64,000 bases of DNA from Tannerella sp. (lineage in GTDB: Bacteria > Bacteroidota > Bacteroidia > Bacteroidales > Tannerellaceae): NCBI GenBank assembly GCA_031285565.1, contig JAITVY010000077.1:1-64000 (forward strand), read 5' to 3'. Positions 18,275-27,583 of the stretch are shown here, in pieces. The position numbers and the translations under genes are program-made. A model generated the notes under the pieces. The model did not search any database. It was not told the origin of the DNA and saw nothing but the letters and a program-made list of their open reading frames with translations. Every line of letters begins with the position of its first letter. Position 1 is the stretch's first letter.

Positions 18275-19879
18275 ATGAAAGCCATCATAAAATATACTTT
18301 CCTGATACTATTCTTATTGACAGGACATCTTGCTTTACAGGCACAGCAAAGCGGGTATATACGGATTCTTCCGAAAACGATGGAGAAAAATGGAGAAAAC
18401 CTGAATATAGAAATGACCTTAGACATGAGTAATCTTCTTATACGAAAGACAGAAAGCCGGATATATACCCCCATTCTTGTCTCCGTAAAACATAAAAAAG
18501 AAATTGAACTCCCTGTCGTTATTATCAAAGGCAGCCGGCGATATAAAGCAGATCACAGGGAAGATGTATTAAGCGGACGCCCGCTCTTTACTCCTGCAAA
18601 TCATCCAAACACCAGGAATTCATCTATCTATGCAGTAGAAAAATACAACAGGAATAATCGCATTCCTTATCATACATCAATTGTCTATAAAGACTGGATG
18701 GGAGAAGCATCACTAAAATTGCGGGAAGATGTTTACGGATGTTGTGGTAAGTTGCTACGGACCGTAATGCATCAGAATACAATTCAGGAAACTGATAAAC
18801 AATACGATGATATACACCCTAAATTTTGCTATATCACCCCGGAAAAAGAACAGGAAAAAAAACGTTACGAGATTGGAAAAGCCTATCTGGATTTTCCACA
18901 GGGAAAAAGTACTATTGACCCTTTATTCCGTAATAATCGTCAGGAGCTCGATAAAATCAATCAAATGATCGTAATGCTCGCTTCAGACCCCGATGTCAGC
19001 ATTAAAAGTATCGAAATGAGAGGATATGCATCTCCGGAAAGTTCGCAATCTTTTAATTACAACCTGTCTTCCCGGAGAGCCATGGCAATGCGCGATTATT
19101 TTGCACATTTAACAACACTCATTCCGGCAAACCTATACCAGGTCGGAAGTGGTGGTGAAGACTGGGATGGGTTAACAAGTTTATTAATGGATTATCCGGT
19201 ATCACACCGGAATGAAATTCTGAATATCATTAATACTGTTCAGGACTTAGATCTACGCGAAGATAGGATAAAGAATGTAGGAGGTGGAGCGCCTTACCAA
19301 CAAATATACAGAGATCTTTATCCCCAGCTTCGTCGTGTAGATTGCCAGATCAATTACATCGTGCGTAATTTCACTATTGACGAAGGAAAAGAACGGATCA
19401 GAAACAAGCCCAAAATGCTGAGCCAAAATGAAATGTATCAGGTTGCACGCACTTATTCGGAAGGAAGTGACGATTTTAACCAGACATTAGTAACTGCACA
19501 AAAACATTTTCCGGATAATGATGCGGCAAACCTCAATGCAGCAATTGTTGCATTATCTCATAAAGATGTAGAATTAGCAGAAGCCTATCTGTCGCAGGTA
19601 AAAAATACAAAGTCTCCGGAATATGCTAACAGCATGGGGATCCTATCTACATTAAAAGGAGACTATAATGTGGCTGAAGTTTATTTAAAACGGGCTCAGG
19701 CAGCAGGCATTACAGAAGCAACTCACAATTTGAACGAACTAAATAGACTACGGACGCAAAAAGGCAATATGTATCCCACTCAGAAAGATTCAAAATCCTC
19801 TCCGGATATGAATTCACGTTCATCCAATAGGAAAAGAATCACTATCGATGGAGAAGTATTTGTAAAAGAAAATGAATAA
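18275..19879 (+). CDS. DUF3868 / OmpA-like fimbrial locus protein
   Basis: The 534-residue protein has a signal peptide (to LQAQ). Residues about 25-170 form a beta domain of the DUF3868 type (YIRILPKTMEKNGENLNIEM). An OmpA-like region follows at about 210-380 (YLDFPQGKSTIDPLFRNNRQ, then IEMRGYASPESSQSFNYNLS and SSRRAMAMRDYF). The C-terminal helical region resembles TPR repeats (residues about 390-500). Such proteins accompany DUF3575 and FimB/Mfa2 genes and may link the fimbrial apparatus to peptidoglycan. The tail is basic and low complexity (residues about 500-525). Confidence 0.8.
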   Translation: MKAIIKYTFLILFLLTGHLALQAQQSGYIRILPKTMEKNGENLNIEMTLDMSNLLIRKTESRIYTPILVSVKHKKEIELPVVIIKGSRRYKADHREDVLSGRPLFTPANHPNTRNSSIYAVEKYNRNNRIPYHTSIVYKDWMGEASLKLREDVYGCCGKLLRTVMHQNTIQETDKQYDDIHPKFCYITPEKEQEKKRYEIGKAYLDFPQGKSTIDPLFRNNRQELDKINQMIVMLASDPDVSIKSIEMRGYASPESSQSFNYNLSSRRAMAMRDYFAHLTTLIPANLYQVGSGGEDWDGLTSLLMDYPVSHRNEILNIINTVQDLDLREDRIKNVGGGAPYQQIYRDLYPQLRRVDCQINYIVRNFTIDEGKERIRNKPKMLSQNEMYQVARTYSEGSDDFNQTLVTAQKHFPDNDAANLNAAIVALSHKDVELAEAYLSQVKNTKSPEYANSMGILSTLKGDYNVAEVYLKRAQAAGITEATHNLNELNRLRTQKGNMYPTQKDSKSSPDMNSRSSNRKRITIDGEVFVKENE

Positions 19880-19952
19880 GTAAAAAGATGTTTTATCCAA
19901 ATACACGTCTGCTATGAAACGAATCATGATTTTTGTAAAATCGCCAAAGTCC

Positions 19953-21782
19953 ATGATAATAAAAACAATAAGTATTTTTTTATTTATTTGTCTGTTATCC
20001 GGATGTATTTTCGAAGATCCGAAAACCGCTAAAGATCCGGAAGAACCGGAAAAACCTCCGGTTGAGGGTGTTTATGAAACAAAACTGGCCTTCCAATGCC
20101 TCGATGATCAGTCCCTTGACATCTTTGCACAAGAAATCACAAACAATTCGGCCACTACTATACAAGAGAAAGCTGTTTCTTTGTATATATACAATAAATC
20201 GACAGGAGAAATAGTGGGCGAAAAGAACATTTCGAAAAGTGACCTTGGTAAATTTCAAGGTGTAACACTTTCTTTTGATCCCGGAGAATATGAAATACGT
20301 TGTTGGGGAAATGTCGGTTCACAAACATTCATATATAATCAGAATACACTCAGTACGGCACGTCTTACGAACGTAAAAAATTATCTGAATCAGGGAAGTA
20401 TAGTCACAGACGATCCATTGTACTATGGAGCAACTACCCTGACTGTACCCGAAGAAGGATTCGAAGCCGTTAGCATATCCGACACCATACATTTTAAAAC
20501 AGCACATCTTCATCTGACAATGGAATTTAATGGAAAAACCGACATGATTCCTAAAGTTGAAGTGCGGAATCTCGTCTCAACATTTAATTTTGGAATGAGG
20601 AATGTAGACAGTAACACATCTTACTTCCCTGAGGTGAAAACAATTAAAGAGTCAAATCATTCTATCAAAAGAGCCGAACTCAATATCCTCCGGACAGCAT
20701 ATATACAAGGAAATATAAACTACGATATCACAAACAATATTGAAATCAGAATAAATGATCCTGTTGCCGATACACTTATAAACTCAGTTAATCTGGGTAC
20801 CTGGATGAAAGCAAAAGGAATAAGTATCAATCCGCAAAAAGAGAATAACATTTTATCCATACCCGATTCGCTCTCCGGAGTTACTTCCGGAATCACCTCA
20901 TTCCCTACAATTCAAATACAATTACCAGATACAGTTCCTACAATCCAGCCTCCACCAATAGATCCTCCAACGGTACCGGACATTGATGAACAAGGACTTT
21001 TTTTCTATCTGTATAACAACAAGAATGATATCTTCGCAAAAGAAATCAACTCTGTATACATTTATGTGTACGACAAAATGTCTGGTAATTTGGTCTCTAC
21101 AGGGAAGAATGCTATATCGCAGAATGAATTGATTAATTTCCAAGGCATTAGACTAGCCCTTCCTCCTATCAATTCTATAGATACAACTTCTCAGGAATAT
21201 GAAATTTGTTGTTGGGCAAACGTGAAGGGAAACACACGGATTACAGATCAATCTCAGCTGGAATCAGCTATGCTAACCCATACAAATTCCTACAACAACG
21301 AACCTATAGCAACAAATGACAATTTATATTTTGCCCGGACTACGGCTAAAGTAACATCAGATTATACATATGTAACTGAAAACATAAATTTTAAAGCTGC
21401 GCATACCCAGTTTACAGTCAATATAAAAGGAATGACTGAATACCATGAAATCAGAGTATCAGGATTACCTTTTTCTTTTGATTTCAGTATGAATTCCCAA
21501 TCGACTTCTAAAAGTTATTATCCTAAAGCATCATGGTCAAATTATGAATCATCATTCGTTTTTAATTCATTAAGGCTGACAAATAAAAATAAGAATAATG
21601 TAAAAATAACCCTTTTAAATTCCGAAGGAACTATAATACATGAAGTATCATTAAAAGATAAAGACATACAGATTGATGATAATAGCGACTATAACTATAT
21701 ATATGTAAATGGAGTTCCGACTGCTAATAAGATCGGTATTACCATAGACTTAGGAAACCGTTTTTCTGACGATATATGGTAA
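19953..21782 (+). CDS. Double-length FimB/Mfa2-like fimbrial anchor lipoprotein
   Basis: The frame is open from 19914, but ATG 19953 gives MIIKTISIFLFICLLSGCIF, a proper lipoprotein signal with cysteine 18. The first 39 bases of the longer frame match a dispersed leader element (see 38658-38738). The mature protein of about 590 residues contains two FimB/Mfa2-like halves. The first has VSLYIYNKSTGEIVGEKNIS, EYEIRCWGNVGSQTFIYNQN and TIHFKTAHLHLTMEFNG. The second repeats these as VYIYVYDKMSGNLVSTGKNA, YEICCWANVKGNTRITDQSQ and NINFKAAHTQFTVNIKG. A proline-rich linker (about residues 325-345) separates them. FimB/Mfa2 proteins anchor fimbriae and set their length. The duplication is unusual. Confidence 0.78.
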   Translation: MIIKTISIFLFICLLSGCIFEDPKTAKDPEEPEKPPVEGVYETKLAFQCLDDQSLDIFAQEITNNSATTIQEKAVSLYIYNKSTGEIVGEKNISKSDLGKFQGVTLSFDPGEYEIRCWGNVGSQTFIYNQNTLSTARLTNVKNYLNQGSIVTDDPLYYGATTLTVPEEGFEAVSISDTIHFKTAHLHLTMEFNGKTDMIPKVEVRNLVSTFNFGMRNVDSNTSYFPEVKTIKESNHSIKRAELNILRTAYIQGNINYDITNNIEIRINDPVADTLINSVNLGTWMKAKGISINPQKENNILSIPDSLSGVTSGITSFPTIQIQLPDTVPTIQPPPIDPPTVPDIDEQGLFFYLYNNKNDIFAKEINSVYIYVYDKMSGNLVSTGKNAISQNELINFQGIRLALPPINSIDTTSQEYEICCWANVKGNTRITDQSQLESAMLTHTNSYNNEPIATNDNLYFARTTAKVTSDYTYVTENINFKAAHTQFTVNIKGMTEYHEIRVSGLPFSFDFSMNSQSTSKSYYPKASWSNYESSFVFNSLRLTNKNKNNVKITLLNSEGTIIHEVSLKDKDIQIDDNSDYNYIYVNGVPTANKIGITIDLGNRFSDDIW

Positions 21783-21996
21783 TAGAGTCTTTTTAAATTA
21801 TTCTCTGTTTGAATATTAATTTTGTACTTTTGCGAATTGAAGTTTTACATAATTTTATAAACTGAATGAAACGATACATGTAAGTTAGTGGTTAATTGTT
21901 AATGATTAGTGGTTAATTAATCGCTCACCACTAACCGTTAATCACTTATTAGATTCGTTCCATACGACTTTAGTGTAAACAAATAATTATTACCAT
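21783..21996. repeat. Leader element copy A with inserted palindrome
   Basis: Downstream of the -7 box at 21825, the leader begins ATGAAACGATACATGTAA (21866-21883) and ends TTCCATACGACTTTAGTGTAA (21958-21978), 18 bases before the DUF5106 start. Between them is an imperfect palindrome: GTTAGTGGT (21884-21892) pairs with ACCACTAAC (21927-21935), and the unit TTAGTGGTTAAT occurs twice. The two ends match the leader elements at 38658-38738 and 47664-47757. Confidence 0.55.
21825..21832 (+). promoter_or_regulatory. -7 box upstream of the DUF5106 gene
   Basis: TACTTTTG, followed by C, matches TAnnTTTG. It would place the transcript start near 21838, so leader copy A is inside the 5' untranslated region. 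Confidence 0.55.
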
Positions 21997-22974
21997 ATGA
22001 AAAAAGGATATTTAATTGCAATATTGTGTAGTGTCATAAGCATTGTCTTATTTACCGAATGTACTAAAAAGCCCCAGGTTCCCACCAAAAAAACATTTCC
22101 AATGGTGGAAGTCCCGGTAATCTATACCGACCCTCAGACGCGGGCCGAATATCTGGCAATGCATTTCTGGGACAAATTTGATTTTAATGATACAGCTTAT
22201 GTCGAAAGTGCGACATTAATTTCCGAACAGGCAATTGCAGACTATCTGTCTGCATTACCGTACGCATCGTATGACGTTATATACAAAGGGATAAAGCATA
22301 CTTTAGATATGGCGTCGCAAAACAAAGCCATGTATATTTATTTTTACACTGTGATGAGTCACTATCTTTTCGACAATATGAATTCACCATTACGCAATTA
22401 TGAATTCTATATTCCTGTATTAGAACATATGCTTGCATCAGAACATTTGGATGAACGTCGTAAAGCACGTCCCAGGATATTATTAACTCAACTAACTAAA
22501 AACCGTCCCGGAACAAAAGCAACAGATATTCATTTTACCACTTCTGCCGGTGCAAAAAAAGCTTTATACGATATTAAGTCCGATTATACACTGCTAATGT
22601 TTCATAGTATAGAGTGTGATGCTTGTAAAGAACTCACAAAAGCGATAGACGCATCCGAGGTAATAAAGGCATTGAAAAATATGGGTAAAATAACGGTTTT
22701 AGCGATATATCCCGGCCCCGAAGTTGATGAATGGAAAAAATATCAGGCAGGTATGCCTGCATGGTGGACAAAAGGATACGACCATGATGCTGAAATTGAC
22801 AAACAGGAAACATATGCACTGTTCAATATACCATCACTCTATCTGTTAGATAAAGATCACATGGTTATTATGAAGGAAACTTCGCTCTATTATGTAGAAT
22901 ATTATCTGGCGAATATGCTGAACCTGCCTATGGCAAATACTCCGGTTAATCCCGAGCAAACTGTTCAAAACTAG
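21997..22974 (+). CDS. DUF5106 / thioredoxin-like lipoprotein
   Basis: The 325-residue protein has a lipoprotein-type signal (IVLFTECTKK, cysteine 22). An N-terminal helical region follows (AEYLAMHFWDKFDFNDTAYV), typical of DUF5106 proteins of Bacteroidales. From about residue 170 there is a thioredoxin-like fold with YTLLMFHSIECDACKELTKA, giving a CDAC active-site CxxC, and IPSLYLLDKDHMVIMKETSL, which contains the cis-proline strand. It probably acts in the periplasm as a thiol-disulfide protein, perhaps in redox repair or cytochrome/lipoprotein maturation. It overlaps no other gene; the cobalamin adenosyltransferase starts 4 bases later. Confidence 0.8.
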   Translation: MKKGYLIAILCSVISIVLFTECTKKPQVPTKKTFPMVEVPVIYTDPQTRAEYLAMHFWDKFDFNDTAYVESATLISEQAIADYLSALPYASYDVIYKGIKHTLDMASQNKAMYIYFYTVMSHYLFDNMNSPLRNYEFYIPVLEHMLASEHLDERRKARPRILLTQLTKNRPGTKATDIHFTTSAGAKKALYDIKSDYTLLMFHSIECDACKELTKAIDASEVIKALKNMGKITVLAIYPGPEVDEWKKYQAGMPAWWTKGYDHDAEIDKQETYALFNIPSLYLLDKDHMVIMKETSLYYVEYYLANMLNLPMANTPVNPEQTVQN

Positions 22975-22978
22975 AAGT

Positions 22979-23542
22979 ATGAAAAAAAGTTCGCTATATA
23001 CGCGGGGAGGAGATAAAGGAACAACCTCATTAGTTGGAGGACAACGAGTTTCAAAAGGTGACATACGTCTCGAATCATATGGCACAATTGATGAATTAAA
23101 TTCATTTCTGGGTCTGCTTATTTCCGAAATAGATGATCCGGAAACAACTGACGTTTTGCAGTTTGTACAGCACCGGCTGTTCTCGATCGGATCATATTTA
23201 GCGACAGACACAACAACGACAGACCTACGTCCGTCCAGTCATATTTCAATAAACGACATTGAACGTCTCGAACAAAAAATCGATGAAATTGACAGTCGTT
23301 TGCCTAAAATGAAAGGATTTATTCTGCCTGGAGGCTGTCGCTCAGCCTCACTCGCGCATGTTTGCAGGACAATTTGTCGGCGGGCAGAACGACAAATATG
23401 CCGTCTTTCCGAAATAACAGAGGTAGATGATGCGGTTTTGACCTTCATCAACAGACTCTCTGATCTACTGTTCGTTATCGCCCGGAACGAATGCCTGTTA
23501 AAAAATAAAGATGAAATAATATGGAATAATGCTTGTTACTAA
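22979..23542 (+). CDS. PduO-type ATP:cob(I)alamin adenosyltransferase
   Basis: The 187-residue protein starts MKKSSLYTRGGDKGTTSLVG, the ATP-binding N-terminal signature of PduO-type adenosyltransferases. It continues with RVSKGDIRLESYGTIDELNS. Further family motifs are FILPGGCRSASLAHVCRTIC and CRRAERQICRL, and NRLSDLLFVIARNE near the end. It transfers the adenosyl group of ATP to cob(I)alamin, giving the coenzyme B12 used by enzymes such as methylmalonyl-CoA mutase. It is cytosolic and trimeric in known members. It follows the DUF5106 lipoprotein by 4 bases, although the two have no obvious functional link. Confidence 0.92.
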   Translation: MKKSSLYTRGGDKGTTSLVGGQRVSKGDIRLESYGTIDELNSFLGLLISEIDDPETTDVLQFVQHRLFSIGSYLATDTTTTDLRPSSHISINDIERLEQKIDEIDSRLPKMKGFILPGGCRSASLAHVCRTICRRAERQICRLSEITEVDDAVLTFINRLSDLLFVIARNECLLKNKDEIIWNNACY

Positions 23543-23554
23543 CAAATAAAATTT

Positions 23555-23562
23555 TACTTTTG
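23555..23562 (+). promoter_or_regulatory. -7 box of the DUF2795-like gene
   Basis: TACTTTTG matches TAnnTTTG, and a TTG at 23534-23536 lies at a plausible -33 spacing. It gives a leader of about 55 bases. Confidence 0.55.
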
Positions 23563-23621
23563 CGGAAATTTCAGTCCCCATGTCGGATTGTGTTAGGTAA
23601 TTCATGTAAAAACAGATTGTT

Positions 23622-23843
23622 ATGTATTGGACATTAGAATTGGCCTCAAAATTAGAAGACGCACCTTGGCCTGCGACAAAGGATGAGTTGATCGATTATG
23701 CACAACGTTCGGGTGCTCCGTTGGAAGTAATTGAGAATTTACAGGAAATGGAAGATGAAGGCGAAATATATGAATGTATGGAAGATATTTGGCCCGATTA
23801 TCCGAGTAAAGAAGATTTCTTCTTTAATGAAGAAGAATATTAA
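23622..23843 (+). CDS. DUF2795 family small acidic protein
   Basis: The 73-residue protein MYWTLELASKLEDAPWPATK, followed by DELIDYAQRSGAPLEVIENL, is strongly acidic and ends FFFNEEEY. This pattern matches the small DUF2795 proteins that are highly conserved in Bacteroidetes. No enzyme motif is present and the function is unknown. It has its own promoter and a terminator just downstream, so it is a single-gene unit inserted between the adenosyltransferase and the T9SS operon. Confidence 0.82.
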   Translation: MYWTLELASKLEDAPWPATKDELIDYAQRSGAPLEVIENLQEMEDEGEIYECMEDIWPDYPSKEDFFFNEEEY

Positions 23844-23876
23844 GAAGCTGTGACTTTTATTTCCTTTAAAAAATAC

Positions 23877-23906
23877 ACGGAACAATGCATTAATGCGTGG
23901 TTCCGT
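23877..23906 (+). terminator. Terminator after the DUF2795 gene
   Basis: ACGGAAC (23877-23883) pairs with GTTCCGT (23900-23906), followed by a T-rich tract to about 23917. The stem is only 7 bp, so strength is moderate. Confidence 0.6.
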
Positions 23907-23981
23907 TTGTTTTTTTACAGCTTTACACAATTTCTTGTAAATTTTAGAGTTATACATATCCATGGATTTTGTTCTGGGTAA

Positions 23982-24944
23982 ATGGATATGAAACGATGTT
24001 GGATTATAATAATGCTCTGTAGTATCTGTGTGATAAGTGCTTTATCACAATCAGATTCGCAATTCAATCATTATTTCAGGATAATGGGATATTATAATCC
24101 CGCATATGCCGGAAAAACAGGTGATCTGAATGCTAACGCACTATATCGGATGCAATGGCTCGGCATGGATGGAAACACACCCCGGTCAATAGTAGTGGTA
24201 GGAGATATGCCTTTTAAAATCAAGAAAACGAACCATGGAGTAGGACTATCCGTATTAAGTGAAAAGATTGGTTTAGACGAAGACTTATATATATCAGGGC
24301 AATACGCCTATAAAAAGAAAATAGGAAAAGGAACACTTAGCATTGGATTACAGTTGGGTTTGATGAGTAAGTCATTCAGAGCCGACAGTCTGAAATTAGG
24401 AGAAAGTAATGATCATGCCCAGGAAGATATTGAACAAGTTAAAATGGATGCGAAAGGATTGGATTTAGCTCTCGGACTGTTCTACTCGACCGACAAATAT
24501 TACATCGGCTTAGCATCTTCGCGAATTTTAGAACCGACGCTTAAACTAAGCGAAAATATAGAACGCAAAGTATCCCGCGGATATAATTTAACAGCTGGAT
24601 ACAATATTCAAACCAGGAATCCGTTAATACAATTACAACCGTCGGTTTTTGTGCAGATGAGTTCATGGATGGTAGCTGGAGATATTACTGCAAGGGTTGT
24701 ATATAATAATATGTTTAACGGAGGTTTGGGTACTCGTATAAGCGACAATGGAAAATTTAATGCACTCATCCTTTATTTAGGAGCGTCCATCAAAAAATTC
24801 CATGTAGGATATGCTTATGAATATCCGACTTCGGCGATTAGTAATGTCAGCTCCGGAAGTCACGAATTTATGGTGACGTATCGCATAAACTTGAACAAGA
24901 AAGATGGGAATAAGAACAAACATAAAAGTATACGCATCTTATAA
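23982..24944 (+). CDS. porP: T9SS outer-membrane protein PorP (PorP/SprF family)
   Basis: The 320-residue protein has a signal peptide (ending SALSQ). It then has the PorP/SprF opening SQFNHYFRIMGYYNPAYAGK and QWLGMDGNTPRSIVVVGDMP, followed by regular barrel strands and a C-terminal FMVTYRINL segment with a lysine-rich tail. PorP is an outer-membrane component of the type IX secretion system, thought to connect the PorK/PorN ring to the outer membrane. It heads the porPKLMN block, with porK starting about 27 bases later. The gene order itself is strong support. Confidence 0.9.
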   Translation: MDMKRCWIIIMLCSICVISALSQSDSQFNHYFRIMGYYNPAYAGKTGDLNANALYRMQWLGMDGNTPRSIVVVGDMPFKIKKTNHGVGLSVLSEKIGLDEDLYISGQYAYKKKIGKGTLSIGLQLGLMSKSFRADSLKLGESNDHAQEDIEQVKMDAKGLDLALGLFYSTDKYYIGLASSRILEPTLKLSENIERKVSRGYNLTAGYNIQTRNPLIQLQPSVFVQMSSWMVAGDITARVVYNNMFNGGLGTRISDNGKFNALILYLGASIKKFHVGYAYEYPTSAISNVSSGSHEFMVTYRINLNKKDGNKNKHKSIRIL

Positions 24945-24971
24945 AAAAGATAAAATAAATATGTGCTAATC

Positions 24972-26411
24972 ATGAAAAAAATAGCTTTAGTACTTGCTGT
25001 TACCGCATTATTCACCTCATTAACTTCCTGCGGAAAATTACTTTCCGGCGACGGAGGAGAGGTTGTAGGAGCCCGGCTGGCCGCGTTTAATGAACCGGCG
25101 CCATATGGAATGGTCCTGGTAAAAAGAGGATCTTTTGAAATGGGTCCGGCCGATAATGACAGCTTATGGGGATTTACTGCAGAAACAAAAGGAGTTTCTT
25201 TTGAAGCATTCTGGATGGACGAAACGGAAATCACAAATGCCAAATATCGGCAGTTTGTTTATTGGGTACGTGATTCCATTATCCGTGAACGCCTGGCCGA
25301 TCCCGAATATGGCGGAAATGATCTGTTCAAAATTACAGAAGACCGTTATGGTGACCCTGTAACGCCTCACCTGGACTGGAATCGTCCGATTCCCTGGAAA
25401 CGGGCCAACGAAGACGAACTACGGGCCATTGAAAGTGTATATTACACACATCCGGTGACTGGTGAAAAAGATATAGACAAACGGCAAATGAACTATAAAT
25501 ACGAATGGTTTGATTATACGGCCGAAGCATTACGACGAAATCAGTTAGATCCATATGCAAGGGAACGAAACACAGATATACAAATCGACCCGAATCAGGT
25601 TATAATGATTTCGAAAGATACAGCTTATTTTGATGATAATGGTCGTCCGGTAAACCTAACAATCACACGTCCGTTAAGTACACCTGCTGATTTTCTGCAT
25701 ACACGTATAGTGAATATTTATCCGGATGAAACCAGTTGGATTAATGACTTCAAAAATGCATACAATGAACCTTACCTGAGAATGTACTTTACGCATCCGG
25801 GCTACGATGACTATCCCGTAGTAGGTACTTCATGGGAACAAGCTACTGCATTTTGTGTATGGCGAACCGAATATTATAAAAAATCATCGAACTTACCGGC
25901 TGGGCAAGTAGTTCAATCATTCCGGTTACCCACAGAAAGTGAATGGGAATATGCGGCACGTGCCGGAAAAAGTGAAAATAAATATCCATGGTCGGATGCT
26001 ACACTGCAAAATGATAAAGGATGTTTCATGGCGAACTTCAAACCGGGAGACGGTAACTATACGGAAGACGGTCACTTAATCACAGCGCGGGTAGCTTCAT
26101 TTCCTCCAAACGAGTTTGGTTTATACGATATGGCCGGTAATGTAGCGGAATGGACATCTTCCATTTATACCGAATCAGGACAGAGCCAGACAAGTGACTT
26201 AAATCCGGATCTCAACTATAACGCGGCTAAAGAAGATCCATACGATATGAAGAAAAAAGTAGTACGCGGAGGATCATGGAAAGACGTAGCACAGTTTATC
26301 CGTTCGGATATGCGTACATACGAATATCAAAACGAAACACGTTCATACATAGGTTTTCGCTGTGTACGTACGCAGGTAGGTTTTTCAAACGCAAAAGGGA
26401 AAAAGAAATAA
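24972..26411 (+). CDS. porK: T9SS ring lipoprotein PorK (GldK)
   Basis: ATG 24972 gives MKKIALVLAVTALFTSLTSC, a lipoprotein signal with cysteine 20; an in-frame GTG at 24963 is less likely. The protein of about 479 residues carries the formylglycine-generating-enzyme-like fold typical of GldK/PorK. Motifs include MVLVKRGSFEMGPADNDSLW, FWMDETEITNAKYRQFVYWV, SFRLPTESEWEYAARAGK and GLYDMAGNVAEWTSS, ending VRGGSWKD ... YIGFRC. In the T9SS it forms a large periplasmic ring with PorN under the outer membrane and probably has no enzyme activity. It lies between porP and porL as expected. Confidence 0.95.
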   Translation: MKKIALVLAVTALFTSLTSCGKLLSGDGGEVVGARLAAFNEPAPYGMVLVKRGSFEMGPADNDSLWGFTAETKGVSFEAFWMDETEITNAKYRQFVYWVRDSIIRERLADPEYGGNDLFKITEDRYGDPVTPHLDWNRPIPWKRANEDELRAIESVYYTHPVTGEKDIDKRQMNYKYEWFDYTAEALRRNQLDPYARERNTDIQIDPNQVIMISKDTAYFDDNGRPVNLTITRPLSTPADFLHTRIVNIYPDETSWINDFKNAYNEPYLRMYFTHPGYDDYPVVGTSWEQATAFCVWRTEYYKKSSNLPAGQVVQSFRLPTESEWEYAARAGKSENKYPWSDATLQNDKGCFMANFKPGDGNYTEDGHLITARVASFPPNEFGLYDMAGNVAEWTSSIYTESGQSQTSDLNPDLNYNAAKEDPYDMKKKVVRGGSWKDVAQFIRSDMRTYEYQNETRSYIGFRCVRTQVGFSNAKGKKK

Positions 26412-26447
26412 CCACAAACAAAATTAAGAACATTAGAATTACACAAT

Positions 26448-27524
26448 ATGGGTAAGTATAGAAGATATAAAAACGGGGTCGAAATGTTCCTTTCAAGTGA
26501 GAAAGGTAAACGGTACCTGAACCGCGCTTATAGTATTGGAGCATCCTTCGTTGTACTCGGCGCTATGTTTAAAATCTTACACTTGGGTCCGGCCGATATA
26601 GTATTAGGAGGATCATTGGTTTTTGAAGCATTGGTGTTTTTCATTTCAGCATTCGAACGTCCGAGCAGCGAATATAATTGGGAAGAAGTATTTCCTGTAT
26701 TGAAATCAAAAAATCCGTTAGATCGTCCGGATTTTACATCAGGAAATGGTATTGAAAATGGGAGTTCCTCTGAAAATGCATCTCCTGTTGTTGGTAATTT
26801 TCAAGGAAGTCCGATTGCTGCCGGAGGATACTCCGGAGGCGGAAGAGGTCCTATATATGCAAGTGGAGGCGTATCACCGGAAGAAAGTACCAATATAGGA
26901 CTAGCAGCTATGGGATTAAATGTATCGGAAGAAGATGCTAAAAATCTGTCAAATAGTATTCAGAAACTAAGCGAAGCTGCCGAACAGATTTCTAAAATGG
27001 CAGATTTAACAGATGCAACCCAACAATATGCCGAACAAATAACAACAGTATCTCAAAACCTGGAACGATTTAATACGGTAACCAGTTCATTAAGCGAAGT
27101 ATCAGACACATTAGTAAATTCATGTAAAGCAATATCAGGTACAGATGCGGAAGGATCAGAAGATAAAACATTGGGCTACGTGCAACAAATGGAACAACTG
27201 AACGAAAAACTATCCGGTCTGAATCAATTCTACGATGTACATTTGAATGGACTTCGTTCACAAATGGATACAATACATCATATAAATTCAGGTCTGAACC
27301 GGATTCGTGAAATGTATGACAACTCAGTAATGGATAGTACTGCTTTCCGAAACGAAAATGAACGGATGGCACAACTTCTGAATCAATTGAATCAGGTATA
27401 CGCCCGTCTGTTACAAGCTATGACGGTAAATATGCCCGGAGGAGCAAGTATGTATCCGCCCCAACAACCACCTTATCAGGGAGGATATCCGCAGCAACCA
27501 CCTTATCAGAATCCAATGAGATAA
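26448..27524 (+). CDS. porL: T9SS motor protein PorL (GldL)
   Basis: The 358-residue protein begins MGKYRRYKNGVEMFLSSEKG. Two membrane segments follow at about residues 25-45 (SIGASFVVLGAMFKILHLG) and 47-68 (DIVLGGSLVFEALVFFISAF). The glutamate within the second (FEALVFF) corresponds to the acidic residue linked to proton-driven rotation in GldL. The cytoplasmic part has a Gly-rich linker (about 120-145), a long helical/coiled-coil region (about 165-330), and a Pro/Gln/Tyr-rich tail (PPQQPPYQGGYPQQPPYQNP). With PorM it forms the inner-membrane motor that powers the T9SS. It sits between porK and porM. Confidence 0.94.
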   Translation: MGKYRRYKNGVEMFLSSEKGKRYLNRAYSIGASFVVLGAMFKILHLGPADIVLGGSLVFEALVFFISAFERPSSEYNWEEVFPVLKSKNPLDRPDFTSGNGIENGSSSENASPVVGNFQGSPIAAGGYSGGGRGPIYASGGVSPEESTNIGLAAMGLNVSEEDAKNLSNSIQKLSEAAEQISKMADLTDATQQYAEQITTVSQNLERFNTVTSSLSEVSDTLVNSCKAISGTDAEGSEDKTLGYVQQMEQLNEKLSGLNQFYDVHLNGLRSQMDTIHHINSGLNRIREMYDNSVMDSTAFRNENERMAQLLNQLNQVYARLLQAMTVNMPGGASMYPPQQPPYQGGYPQQPPYQNPMR

Positions 27525-27583
27525 AATCGTTAATGAATAAATTATTCTTATCATTAACAAATAGCAATTAATAAAAAAATAAA

